A stretch of 64,000 bases of DNA from Gemmobacter nectariphilus (GTDB lineage Bacteria; Pseudomonadota; Alphaproteobacteria; Rhodobacterales; Rhodobacteraceae). Shown piece after piece: positions 1 through 7,661 of the stretch (position 1 is its first letter; every line of letters starts with the position of its first letter). Location of the stretch: positions 1 to 64,000 of the forward strand of contig DYMU01000008.1 in the NCBI GenBank assembly GCA_020721445.1, in the 5' to 3' direction. The notes under the pieces were generated by a model. That model ran no database searches, was not told the origin of the DNA, and saw only the letters and a list, made by a program, of their open reading frames with translations. Both the position numbers and the translations under genes were made by a program.

Positions 1-137
1 GGCCTGTCAACGCCGCCAACCTGGCCAGTCAACGCCCCGGCTTGGCAAGCCCCGGCTTGGCGGCTAATCAGGGCGGGAGTTTCAGCCTGCGACTCGGGCC
101 CGATCCGGGCGGTCGCACCCAAAGGAGTCTGCGTGCC
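1..137. other. Upstream flank of dapA, no gene assigned
   Basis: No gene can be assigned with confidence. One frame stops with TAA at 65-67 and another with TGA at 139-141, so the 3' end of an upstream gene may lie here, but the residues visible are proline/arginine-rich and not recognisable. A 12-base unit (CCCCGGCTTGGC) occurs twice, at 36-47 and 50-61. The dapA frame stays open to the window edge, but the conserved DapA start is at 138. Confidence 0.3.
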
Positions 138-1013
138 ATGATCAAAGGGTCGATCCCCGCCTTGGTGACGCCGTTCAAGAACGGCGCACTGGATCTGGAC
201 ACGTTGAAAGACCTTGTCGAGTGGCAGATCACTGAGGGCTCGCACGGGCTGGTGCCGGTCGGCACCACCGGCGAAAGCCCGACGCTGAGCCATGAAGAGC
301 ACGAGGCGGTGGTCGAGGCGGTGGTCCGCTTCGCGGCAGGCCGGGTGCCGGTGATCGCGGGGACCGGGTCGAACAACACGGTCGAAGGCATTCGCCTGAT
401 CCGCCATGCCGAGCGGGTGGGGGCCGATGCCGCACTGGTAGTGACGCCCTATTACAACAAGCCGACACAGGCCGGGCTGATCGCGCATTACACCGCGCTG
501 CATGATTGCTGCACTCTGCCGATCATCATCTACAACATTCCGGGCCGGTCGGTGGTGGACATGATGCCCGACACCATGGGCAAGCTGGCCGAATTGCCGC
601 GGATCATCGGGGTCAAGGACGCGACCGGCAAGATCGAGCGGGTCAGCCAGCAGCGCGCATCCTGCGGGGCGGACTTCATCCAGGTGTCGGGCGAGGACGC
701 GACGGCGCTTGGCTTCAACGCGCATGGCGGCACCGGCTGCATTTCGGTGACCGCCAACGTCGCACCCCGGCTGTGCGCCGCGTTTCAGACTGCCACGCTG
801 GCGGGCGATTATGCCAAGGCCTTGCAGATTCAGGACCAGCTGATGCCGCTGCATGAGGCGATCTTCATCGAGCCGGGGCTGGCCGGGGCGAAATACGGGC
901 TGTCGCTGCTGGGGCGCTGTTCGGAAGAGGTGCGGTTGCCGCTGGTCGGACTGACCGACGGCACCAAGGACAAGATCCGCGCCGCCATGCGCCATGCCGG
1001 GTTGATTACCTGA
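138..1013 (+). CDS. dapA: 4-hydroxy-tetrahydrodipicolinate synthase
   Basis: Cytosolic TIM-barrel enzyme that condenses pyruvate with aspartate semialdehyde, the first committed step of the lysine/diaminopimelate pathway. The 291-residue product matches the usual length of about 292. Visible motifs are GTTGES at 42-47 (substrate pocket), Tyr132 in VTPYYN...IYNIPGR, Arg137, and the Schiff-base lysine Lys160 in IGVKDATG. The frame is open further upstream, but the ATG at 138 gives the canonical N-terminus ([13 protein letters not shown]) and follows an AAAGGAG ribosome-binding site at 121-127. A G/C hairpin 55 bp downstream may end the transcript. A dapC-like gene lies at the far right of the window but is not linked to this one. 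Confidence 0.95.
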   Translation: MIKGSIPALVTPFKNGALDLDTLKDLVEWQITEGSHGLVPVGTTGESPTLSHEEHEAVVEAVVRFAAGRVPVIAGTGSNNTVEGIRLIRHAERVGADAALVVTPYYNKPTQAGLIAHYTALHDCCTLPIIIYNIPGRSVVDMMPDTMGKLAELPRIIGVKDATGKIERVSQQRASCGADFIQVSGEDATALGFNAHGGTGCISVTANVAPRLCAAFQTATLAGDYAKALQIQDQLMPLHEAIFIEPGLAGAKYGLSLLGRCSEEVRLPLVGLTDGTKDKIRAAMRHAGLIT

Positions 1014-1067
1014 TCCGGCTTGTCCCGTCTGGCCCGGCAGGGCACGCCTTGGCCCGGGCCGGGCACA

Positions 1068-1140
1068 GGGGGGCTGTCTGCCCCCCTCTTGGCGCGGGGC
1101 GCCAATTCACCCCCAGAGGGTAGTTTTGCCAAGAGGAAGC
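1068..1140 (+). repeat. Extragenic G/C-hairpin repeat element, copy A
   Basis: This lies in the 362-base gene-free stretch 1014-1375. GGGGGG (1068-1073) and CCCCCC (1081-1086) form a hairpin around a 7-base loop. It is followed by a tail at 1109-1140 containing CCCCCAGAGGGTAGTTTT then GCCAAGAGGAAG. The same architecture (G-run hairpin, then a CCCCCGGAGTATTT-like tail ending in purine-rich AAGCAGCAA/AAGAGGAAG) recurs at 60561-60627 and, inverted, at 60807-60918. I recognise it as a type of intergenic element common in Rhodobacteraceae. It may act as a terminator for dapA. Confidence 0.5.
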
Positions 1141-1184
1141 CCCAAGGCAACGACCGGCCGCGCCGCACGGCCCGCCGATTTCTG

Positions 1185-1214
1185 CCCCCGCCAGTCTGGC
1201 GGGGGTTGGGTTTT
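1185..1214 (+). terminator. Terminator-like hairpin between dapA and the DMT transporter
   Basis: A perfect 9-bp stem, CCCCCGCCA (1185-1193) and TGGCGGGGG (1197-1205), encloses a GTC loop and is followed by TTGGGTTTT. The T-run is interrupted, so intrinsic termination may be partial. The rest of 1206-1375 shows no gene. Confidence 0.45.
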
Positions 1215-1375
1215 CCAGCGCGATGGCCGCATCTGCGCTGCGGCCTGATCCGGCGACGGCTGTGATGCGGATGTCGGCACTGCGGTGTGCCCTTGGGCAG
1301 GGGGCACGGCTGCCGCCCGCTTGACCGCCAGCAGTCGACGGCCCAGAAAGGCCGAACCCGAAGGCCGGACATTTC

Positions 1376-2230
1376 ATGGCTCTGAACGACAACCTGCGCG
1401 GTGCGGCCTTGATGACCCTGTCGATGGCGGGGTTTGCGGTGGAGGATGTGCTGTTCAAGGCAGCCGCCCGGGTGATGCCGATGGGGCAGGCGGTGCTGAT
1501 CGTGGGCCTGTGTGGTCTGGCGGTGTTTGCGCTGATGGCGCGAGCCAAGGGCGAGGCGGTGCTGCATCCGATGATGCTGTCGCGCGGGTTGCTGATCCGG
1601 GCCGGGTTCGAGGTGTCGGGGCGGTTGTTCTATGCGCTGGCGATTGCGCTGGTGCCGCTGGCGACCACATCCGCCATCCTGCAAGCGTCGCCTTTGGTGG
1701 TGGTCGCGGGGGCGGCGCTGCTGTTTGGCGAAAAGGTGGGGATGCAGCGGTGGCTGGCGGTGGCGGCAGGCTTTGTCGGGGTGATGATCATCCTGCGGCC
1801 GGGGCTGGCGGGGTTTTCGGCGCTGTCCTTGCTGGCGGTGGCCGGGATGCTGGGCTTTGCCGGGCGCGATCTGGCGACACGGGCCGCGCCACGGGTGCTG
1901 TCGAACCGTCAGCTTGGCATCACCGGTTTTGCCATGCTGGCGCTGGCCGGGGCAATCATTCTGGCGGAGACCGGCGGGGCAAGGGTGCCGGACGCGCGGG
2001 GTGTGGCGCTGCTGGCGGGCACGGCGGGTTTTGCGGTTCTGGGCTATCACGCGCTGACAGCGGCGATGCGCATGGGCGAGATCGGCTTTGTCACGCCGTT
2101 TCGCTATACGCGGCTGGTGTTTGCCATGGCCTTGGCGGTGCTGCTGTTTGGCGAACGGCCCGATCTGGCGACGCTGGCCGGATCGGCCCTGATCGTGGCC
2201 TCGGGCATTTACACGCTGACCCGGCGTTAG
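1376..2230 (+). CDS. DMT-family (EamA) membrane transporter
   Basis: A 284-residue integral membrane protein with the two five-helix halves of the EamA/DMT superfamily. The first-repeat signature is visible around residues 95-140: LATTSAILQASPLVVVAGA, then LLFGEKVG and an LRPG turn. The matching second-repeat motif (FRYTRLVFAMALAVLLFGE, then a TLAGSALIVASG helix) lies at the C-terminus. Members export or import amino acids, nucleobases, S-adenosylmethionine or other metabolites, and the substrate cannot be read from sequence. The ATG at 1376 is chosen because it begins directly before the first hydrophobic repeat. The stop codon overlaps the convergent channel gene by four bases. Confidence 0.85.
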   Translation: MALNDNLRGAALMTLSMAGFAVEDVLFKAAARVMPMGQAVLIVGLCGLAVFALMARAKGEAVLHPMMLSRGLLIRAGFEVSGRLFYALAIALVPLATTSAILQASPLVVVAGAALLFGEKVGMQRWLAVAAGFVGVMIILRPGLAGFSALSLLAVAGMLGFAGRDLATRAAPRVLSNRQLGITGFAMLALAGAIILAETGGARVPDARGVALLAGTAGFAVLGYHALTAAMRMGEIGFVTPFRYTRLVFAMALAVLLFGERPDLATLAGSALIVASGIYTLTRR

Positions 2231-2670
2231 CTGCGGTTGCGCCTGACCTCATGCTGGCCCAGCCGGACGTGGCGCAGCGCTTCGACCATCAGCGAGATCA
2301 GCAGGCCGAAATTGAGAAAGCCATTGGTCGCCACCATGCCCGATAGGATGCGCCATTCCTTGGGCAGGATCACGTCGCCGTAGCCCAGCGTGGTGAAGGA
2401 CACCAGCGAGAAATAAACCGACTCTTCCAGCGTGGGCAGCGCGCCAATCGCATAGAACAGGGCGGCCCAGACCCAGACGCTGGCGGTGATGATGCCCAGA
2501 ATCCAGACCAGAACGCCGCAAAGGATCAGCACCAGCTTGGGGTAATGAGGTTCGCGCAGCAGCCACACGCGGGCGCGAAACAGCGTCCATTCCAGAATGA
2601 AGGCCGAGGTTGCCGCCATGAGAATGGTCAACAACAATATGGCCGACCCCAGCCCGATCTGCAGACCCAT
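2227..2670 (-). CDS. Two-helix potassium-channel-like protein
   Basis: A 147-residue membrane protein with a hydrophobic N-terminal helix (residues 5-25), a second and third helix (about 45-75), a re-entrant pore loop with the potassium selectivity signature TTLGYGD at about 92-98, and a last helix (about 110-130). This is the Ion_trans_2 (bacterial KcsA-like) fold. No regulatory RCK or cyclic-nucleotide domain is present, so gating is unknown. The last bases overlap the end of the DMT transporter gene (convergent), and the gene diverges from smpB with a 49-bp spacer. Confidence 0.8.
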   Translation of the reverse strand: MGLQIGLGSAILLLTILMAATSAFILEWTLFRARVWLLREPHYPKLVLILCGVLVWILGIITASVWVWAALFYAIGALPTLEESVYFSLVSFTTLGYGDVILPKEWRILSGMVATNGFLNFGLLISLMVEALRHVRLGQHEVRRNRS

Positions 2671-2719
2671 TCAACTCCCCCATCTGGACTCGGCCCACCC
2701 CCGCGCTTATGTCAGGCGG

Positions 2720-3199
2720 ATGGTGCAGAAATCCGATCCCAATTCAAAACTCATCGCCGAAAACCGTCGGGCACGGTTTGATTATCATATCGAGTCGGAT
2801 ATTGAAGCCGGGATCATGCTTCTTGGGTCCGAGGTCAAGTCACTGCGACAAGGTGGCTCAAACCTTGGCGAAAGCTATGCATCCGTCGAAGGTGGTGAGT
2901 TGTGGCTGATCAACGGCTATATCGCGCCCTATGCCCAGGCGAAAACCTGGGGGCATGAAGAGCGCCGCCGCCGCAAACTGCTGGTGTCGAAGAAAGAACT
3001 CAGCCGGTTGTGGAACGCCACCGCGCGCGAGGGCATGACCTTGGTGCCGTTGAAGATGTATTTCAACGAACGCGGCATGGTGAAGATCAAGCTGGGTGTC
3101 GCCAAGGGCAAGAAGCTGGCCGACAAGCGTGAAACCAGCGCCAAGCGCGACTGGGACCGCCAGAAGGCCCGTATCTTGAAAAACAACGCCCGCGACTAG
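2720..3199 (+). CDS. smpB: SsrA-binding protein SmpB
   Basis: Partner of tmRNA in trans-translation, which delivers ssrA to stalled ribosomes. The 159-residue protein has the family N-terminus ([15 protein letters not shown]), the OB-fold motif [15 protein letters not shown], the [21 protein letters not shown] strand pair and a basic C-terminal tail ([18 protein letters not shown]) that folds in the decoding site. The frame is open upstream to 2597, but homology starts at [16 protein letters not shown]. An AGGCGG stretch just before the ATG may serve as a close-set ribosome-binding site. Confidence 0.95.
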   Translation: MVQKSDPNSKLIAENRRARFDYHIESDIEAGIMLLGSEVKSLRQGGSNLGESYASVEGGELWLINGYIAPYAQAKTWGHEERRRRKLLVSKKELSRLWNATAREGMTLVPLKMYFNERGMVKIKLGVAKGKKLADKRETSAKRDWDRQKARILKNNARD

Positions 3200-3277
3200 G
3201 GCCGCGCGCCCTGTGCGGTCTTGCCCTGCCGGCCCTGCCCGATATATGCCGGGCCGAACCCGCGCGGAGCATGACCG

Positions 3278-4153
3278 ATGAAAACACTTGCCCCCCCTTC
3301 GCCCATCGACGACCCGAAAACGCTTGTGTCCACAGACTGGCTGGCGGCGCATATCAAGAACCCCGATCTGCGGATCATCGATGCGTCGTGGTATATGCCG
3401 CATATGAACCGCGATGGCCGCGCCGAATATGATGCCGCGCATATCCCCGGTGCGCGGTTCTTTGACATCGACGAGATCACGGACCAGCGGTCGAACCTGC
3501 CGCATATGGTGCCGCCGGTGGAAAAGTTCATGAGCCGGATGCGCGCCATGGGCATTGGCGACGGGCATCAGGTGGTGGTCTATGACGGCGCCGGGCTGTT
3601 TTCGGCGGCGCGGGTGTGGTGGATGTTCCGCCTGATGGGCAAGCCCGATATCGCGGTGCTGGACGGCGGTTTTCCGAAATGGCTGGCCGAGGGGCGCGAG
3701 GTCGAAGACATGCCCCCCGTGGTGAAAGACCGGCACATGACCGTCAGCCGCCAGAACCACATGATCAAGGACGTGACGCAGGTGGCCCATGCCGCCAAGC
3801 TGGGGCTGGCCGAAATCATCGACGCCCGCCCCGCAGGCCGGTTTGCGGGAACGGAGCCCGAACCGCGGCCCGGCCTGCGATCAGGCCATGTGCCGGGGGC
3901 CAGGAATGTGCCGTTCAGCGCGGTTCTGAACCCAGATGGCACGATGAAAGACGCCGCTGCGCTGAAGGCCGTGTTTGAGGCCGCCGGGGTAGACCTGTCA
4001 AAGCCCGCCATCACCTCTTGCGGGTCGGGCGTGACCGCCGCGATGCTGTGTCTGGCCTTGGAACGCATTGGCCACCGCAACCATGCGCTTTATGATGGAT
4101 CATGGTCCGAATGGGGCATGTACGACGACCTTGCCGTTGAAACAGGACAATAA
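3278..4153 (+). CDS. sseA: 3-mercaptopyruvate/thiosulfate sulfurtransferase
   Basis: Two-domain rhodanese of 291 residues. Residues about 10-145 form the inactive N-terminal rhodanese domain (STDWLAAHI, VVVYDGAGLFSAARVWWMF). Residues about 165-285 form the active domain, with catalytic Cys248 in the loop CGSGVTA, which is the form typical of 3-mercaptopyruvate sulfurtransferase (SseA) and contrasts with the CRKGVTA loop of thiosulfate rhodaneses. The stop codon is one base from the start of the aminotransferase gene, so the two are probably co-translated. An aminotransferase could supply 3-mercaptopyruvate from cysteine, which is an inference from gene pairing. A C7 run lies at codons 5-7. 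Confidence 0.88.
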   Translation: MKTLAPPSPIDDPKTLVSTDWLAAHIKNPDLRIIDASWYMPHMNRDGRAEYDAAHIPGARFFDIDEITDQRSNLPHMVPPVEKFMSRMRAMGIGDGHQVVVYDGAGLFSAARVWWMFRLMGKPDIAVLDGGFPKWLAEGREVEDMPPVVKDRHMTVSRQNHMIKDVTQVAHAAKLGLAEIIDARPAGRFAGTEPEPRPGLRSGHVPGARNVPFSAVLNPDGTMKDAAALKAVFEAAGVDLSKPAITSCGSGVTAAMLCLALERIGHRNHALYDGSWSEWGMYDDLAVETGQ

Positions 4154-4154
4154 A

Positions 4155-5333
4155 ATGTTGGAAAACCTGAACCCGCAGCCGCAGGACAAGATCCTGCAAC
4201 TGATCGCCATGTTCCGCGACGACCCGCGCACGGACAAGATCGACCTTGGCGTCGGCGTCTACAAGGATGCCTCGGGGCTGACCCCGGTGATGCGGGCGGT
4301 CAAGGCCGCCGAAAAGCGGCTGTGGGAGGTGGAGACCACCAAGACCTATACTGCGCTGGCGGGCGAGCCTGCCTATAACGCGGCGATGGTGTCGATGATC
4401 CTTGGCGCGGGCTTTGCCGATCGCGCCACCAGCATTTCTACCCCCGGCGGCACCGGCGCCATTCGTCAGGCGCTGGAACTGGTCAAGATGGCCAGCCCCG
4501 GGGCGACGGTGTGGCTGTCGAACCCGACATGGCCGAACCACCCCAGCATCATCAAGTTTCTGGGCATGAAGATGGCCGAGTATCGCTATTTCGATGCCGA
4601 GACCCGGGGCGTCGACATGGCCGGGGTGCTGGAGGATCTGGCACAGGTGGCCCGCGGTGATGTGGTGCTGCTGCATGGCTGCTGCCACAACCCGACGGGG
4701 GCCAACTTTACCGCTGACGACTGGGCACAGGTTGCCGATCTGCTGGAAGCCCGCGGTGCCATTCCGTTCATCGACCTTGCCTATCAGGGCTTTGGCGACG
4801 GGCTGGAGGAAGACGCCGCCGCGACGCGGATGATCGCCGCGCGCTTTCCCGAGGTGCTGATTGCCGCGTCATGCAGCAAGAACTTTGGCATCTACCGCGA
4901 ACGCACCGGAATTCTGATCGCGCTGACCGAACCTGCCCGCCGCGCCGTGGTGCAGGGCAACCTGAACTATCTGAACCGGCAGAACTACAGCTTTCCGCCC
5001 GATCATGGCGCGCGGCTGGTGACGATGATTCTGGAGGATGCCGCCCTGACCGCCGACTGGAAGGCCGAGTTGGAGGAGGTGCGCCAGAACATGCTGACGC
5101 TGCGCCAGACGCTGGCCGATGCGTTGCGCAAGGCCACCAATTCTGACCGCTTCGATTTTGTGGCGGATCATCGTGGCATGTTCAGCCGTCTGGGCCTGAC
5201 CGAGGCGCAGGTCAACGTGCTGCGCGAAACCCATGGCATCTATATGGTGGGTGACAGCCGCATCAACATTGCCGGGCTGAACGCGCGCACGGTGCCTTTG
5301 CTTGCGGCAGCGATTGCGAGCGTCGCCGGGTGA
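4155..5333 (+). CDS. tyrB: Aromatic/aspartate amino acid aminotransferase (class I)
   Basis: A 392-residue PLP-dependent class I aminotransferase. The sequence follows the Paracoccus denitrificans aromatic amino acid aminotransferase closely: N-terminus MLENLNPQPQDKIL, then LGVGVYKD, KTYTALAGEP, LLHGCCHNPTGAN with the PLP-contacting Asn/Thr, the Schiff-base lysine Lys242 in SCSKNFGIYRERTG, and the substrate-carboxylate arginine in DSRINIAGLN. It should interconvert phenylalanine/tyrosine/aspartate with their keto acids. The ATG at 4155 is one base after the sseA stop, and the longer upstream frame is rejected because it overlaps sseA. A strong intrinsic terminator follows. Confidence 0.9.
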   Translation: MLENLNPQPQDKILQLIAMFRDDPRTDKIDLGVGVYKDASGLTPVMRAVKAAEKRLWEVETTKTYTALAGEPAYNAAMVSMILGAGFADRATSISTPGGTGAIRQALELVKMASPGATVWLSNPTWPNHPSIIKFLGMKMAEYRYFDAETRGVDMAGVLEDLAQVARGDVVLLHGCCHNPTGANFTADDWAQVADLLEARGAIPFIDLAYQGFGDGLEEDAAATRMIAARFPEVLIAASCSKNFGIYRERTGILIALTEPARRAVVQGNLNYLNRQNYSFPPDHGARLVTMILEDAALTADWKAELEEVRQNMLTLRQTLADALRKATNSDRFDFVADHRGMFSRLGLTEAQVNVLRETHGIYMVGDSRINIAGLNARTVPLLAAAIASVAG

Positions 5334-5357
5334 CACTTCGGCCCTGACCTTTGCCTG

Positions 5358-5389
5358 AAGGCCCGTGCATTGCGCGGGCCTTTTTGTTT
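5358..5389 (+). terminator. Intrinsic terminator of sseA-tyrB
   Basis: AAGGCCCG (5358-5365) pairs with CGGGCCTT (5375-5382), with further pairing towards an ATT loop, followed by TTTTTGTTT. It sits 24 bases after the aminotransferase stop. Confidence 0.85.
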
Positions 5390-5396
5390 GGCCATC

Positions 5397-5426
5397 AAAA
5401 AAGGCCCGAACCTTGCGGTTCGGGCC
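5397..5426 (-). terminator. Intrinsic terminator of glnK-amtB
   Basis: On the minus strand, GGCCCGAACC and GGTTCGGGCC form a perfect 10-bp stem with a 4-base loop, followed by six T residues (A-run at 5397-5402 on the plus strand). It lies 75 bp past the amtB stop, back to back with the aminotransferase terminator. Confidence 0.85.
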
Positions 5427-5500
5427 AGATCCGGGCTGACAGGGAGGAGGAGCGTCAACCCTTCGTTTCAAGGGTGGCCAAAGCTTCTGGCCAGATCCGA

Positions 5501-7036
5501 TCACATGTTGTAGGCGCGCTCGCCATGTTCGGCCACGTCCAGACCTTCACGCTCGACTTCGGCCTTGACGCGCAGACCCATGGTGACATCCACCAGCTTG
5601 TAAAGGATGAACGACCCGATGCCCGAGAAGCAGATGGTGAAGAGAACCGCCTTAACCTGCGCCGTGATCATGAATGCAGCGTCATAGGGGGCAACCTGCA
5701 GGGTGCCGGGAACAGACAGATAGTCAGGCACGCCGGCGCCGCCCAAAGCCGGGTCAACAAGGATGCCCGTGGCGATGGCGCCGATGACGCCGCCCACACC
5801 GTGGACACCGAACACGTCAAGGCTGTCGTCAAGCCCCAACTTGTTCTTCACATAGGCCACGAAGACAAAGCAGGTGGCGCCAGCAACAAGACCCAGCACC
5901 AACGACCCCATCGGCCCTGCAAAGCCCGATGCCGGGGTGACAGCGACCAGACCGGCAACCACACCAGACACCAGACCCAGCAGCGACGGATGGCCTTTCA
6001 GGATCCATTCCGCGAACATCCACGCCGCACCGGCAGCCGCCGTTGCCGCAAAGGTGTTGATCATCGCCAAGGCAGAGACGCCGTTCACCTCAAGGTTGGA
6101 CCCGGCGTTGAAGCCGAACCAGCCGACCCACAGCAAAGCCGCACCGATCATCGTCATGGTCAGCGAATGGGGGGCCATCGATTCCTTGCCATAGCCAATC
6201 CGCTTGCCCAGCACGATACAGCCCACCAGACCTGCCACACCGGCGTTGATGTGCACCACGGTGCCACCTGCAAAGTCCAAGGCACCCCAATTCCAGATCA
6301 GACCATTTGCGGCCAGATTGGCGGCAGCGGCTTCGGCACCTGCGGTATCGCCAGCGGCCTCGGCAATCAGCTTAAGCGTCTGCTGTTCAGCCAGAAAGTC
6401 GGGACCACCCCACCACCAGACCATGTGCGCCATAGGGAAGTAGATCAGCGTGACCCACAGGATGACAAACACGATCAGCGACGAGAATTTGATCCGTTCT
6501 GCAAACGCCCCGACGATCAGCGCCGGCGTGATGCAGGCGAATGTCATCTGGAACATGATGAAGCTGTATTCCGGGATCCATATGCCGTTCGAGAAGGTCG
6601 GCACCAGCGTGGTGTAATCCACACCCGCAAGGAAGACCTTGCTGAATCCACCCACATAGGTGTCCATCGACCCACCGTAGGAAAACGCCATCGAATAGCC
6701 ATAAGTCAGCCAGACCAGGCAAACGATGCAAACGATGGCAAACACCTGCGTCAGTACCGACAGCATGTTCTTGGTGCGGACAAGCCCGCCGTAGAACAGC
6801 GCAAGGCCCGGAATGGTCATCAACAAGACGATGATGGTCGAAAGCGACATCCATGCAATATCGCCTTTGTCTACGGCCTTTTCGTAAACATAGGGAACCA
6901 AGGCCGCAGCGGTTTCGGTTGTGGCGGTGGCAGCCTCGGTTGTTGCGGTGGCGGCCTCTTGTGCCCAGGCGGGCAGGCTGGCGAACAGCGACGTGCCAAG
7001 CGCCGTCAGGCCAGTATGTGTGTTACGGTTTTTCAT
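5501..7036 (-). CDS. amtB: Ammonium transporter
   Basis: Trimeric Amt/Mep/Rh channel for ammonium uptake in the inner membrane. The 511-residue precursor starts with a signal peptide (cleavage near PAWAQ, residue 26), as in other AmtB proteins, followed by an 11-helix core. Landmarks are LALFYGGLVRTKN, the NIxGAL-like fold near LIYFPMAHMVWWWGG (first conserved His), FAGGTVVHINAGVAG, and FGVHGVGGVIGAIATGI (second pore His). The C-terminal tail (VDVTMGLRVKAEVEREGLD) is the GlnK-binding segment. A 21-bp tandem duplication (6917-6937 and 6938-6958) encodes two EAATATT repeats just after the signal peptide. It is co-transcribed with glnK, 27 bp upstream. Confidence 0.95.
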   Translation of the reverse strand: MKNRNTHTGLTALGTSLFASLPAWAQEAATATTEAATATTETAAALVPYVYEKAVDKGDIAWMSLSTIIVLLMTIPGLALFYGGLVRTKNMLSVLTQVFAIVCIVCLVWLTYGYSMAFSYGGSMDTYVGGFSKVFLAGVDYTTLVPTFSNGIWIPEYSFIMFQMTFACITPALIVGAFAERIKFSSLIVFVILWVTLIYFPMAHMVWWWGGPDFLAEQQTLKLIAEAAGDTAGAEAAAANLAANGLIWNWGALDFAGGTVVHINAGVAGLVGCIVLGKRIGYGKESMAPHSLTMTMIGAALLWVGWFGFNAGSNLEVNGVSALAMINTFAATAAAGAAWMFAEWILKGHPSLLGLVSGVVAGLVAVTPASGFAGPMGSLVLGLVAGATCFVFVAYVKNKLGLDDSLDVFGVHGVGGVIGAIATGILVDPALGGAGVPDYLSVPGTLQVAPYDAAFMITAQVKAVLFTICFSGIGSFILYKLVDVTMGLRVKAEVEREGLDVAEHGERAYNM

Positions 7037-7063
7037 CTTTGCGTTTTCCCCTGTCCCAAACGC

Positions 7064-7402
7064 CTAGAGCGCATCGTCATTTGTTTCGCCGGTGCGCACG
7101 CGCACGGCCTGTTGGACATCCAACACGAATATCTTGCCGTCGCCGATCTTGTCGGTCTTGGCGGTGGTGCGGATCGTGTCCACAACCATGTCGGCCAGAC
7201 TGTCGTTGACCACGATTTCAAGCCGCACTTTCGGCACGAAGTTCACGGCATATTCTGCGCCGCGATAAATCTCGGTATGACCGGATTGGCTGCCGAAACC
7301 CTTTATTTCGGTGACCATCATGCCGCGAACCCCGATGGCGGTCAGTGCTTCGCGCACCTCCTCCAGCTTGAACGGCTTGATTGCTGCGATGATTAGTTTC
7401 AC
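7064..7402 (-). CDS. glnK: Nitrogen regulatory protein P-II
   Basis: A 112-residue PII protein. The T-loop contains the uridylylation tyrosine Tyr51 in the TEIYRGAEYAVNF segment. The ATP-binding B-loop (VRTGETNDDAL) closes the C-terminus, and the start MKLIIAAIKPFKLEEVREAL is the PII signature. It senses 2-oxoglutarate/ATP/ADP and gates AmtB. Pairing directly before amtB is the standard glnK-amtB operon. Transcription probably begins in the 259-bp divergent region shared with the PBP gene, where a TTTTGCAC direct repeat is found. In this family such operons are usually NtrC-controlled, but I cannot point to a convincing NtrC palindrome here. Confidence 0.94.
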   Translation of the reverse strand: MKLIIAAIKPFKLEEVREALTAIGVRGMMVTEIKGFGSQSGHTEIYRGAEYAVNFVPKVRLEIVVNDSLADMVVDTIRTTAKTDKIGDGKIFVLDVQQAVRVRTGETNDDAL

Positions 7403-7514
7403 GTCCTTCCCCTTCTTTCTATGGGGCCCTGGGGTGGGCCCTTGTGCCTAGAAGCCGTGCTTTGGCGGCTTGGAACAAGGCAACGGCGGCTGAGATCCGC
7501 CCGTTTTTCGGAGG

Positions 7515-7533
7515 TTTTGCACATTTTTTGCAC
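7515..7533. promoter_or_regulatory. Direct repeat TTTTGCAC in the glnK/PBP divergent promoter
   Basis: TTTTGCAC occurs at 7515-7522 and again at 7526-7533, an 11-bp period (one helical turn). It is followed by CTTATTAAG (a short palindrome) in an unusually AT-rich patch, 112 bp upstream of glnK and about 130 bp upstream of the PBP gene. Same-face spacing suggests a protein-binding site. TGCAC is also the NtrC half-site, but the arrangement here is direct and not inverted. Confidence 0.3.
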
Positions 7534-7661
7534 TTATTAAGCATTACGGCTATTTTTTAGGCACATCACATATCCGAATCGTGGCAAGGCGCACTCCACA
7601 AGCCGGGATATTCCCGTTAGACTCGGCCCCAAGAACACGATGCAAAACAAATGGGCGGGCG

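Noticed and set aside
1014-1375. Possible small gene or RNA between dapA and the DMT transporter
   Set aside because: The short frames there are composition artefacts. The region is explained by a repeat element and a terminator-like hairpin.
5351-7396. A 681-codon open frame on the plus strand antisense to amtB and glnK
   Set aside because: It is Arg/His/Gln-rich, has no family features and lies opposite two strongly supported genes. Such frames arise from third-position GC bias.
7581-7661. GTG start for the PBP at 7581
   Set aside because: The 27 extra residues look like non-coding sequence; the ATG at 7662 begins a typical basic cytoplasmic tail.
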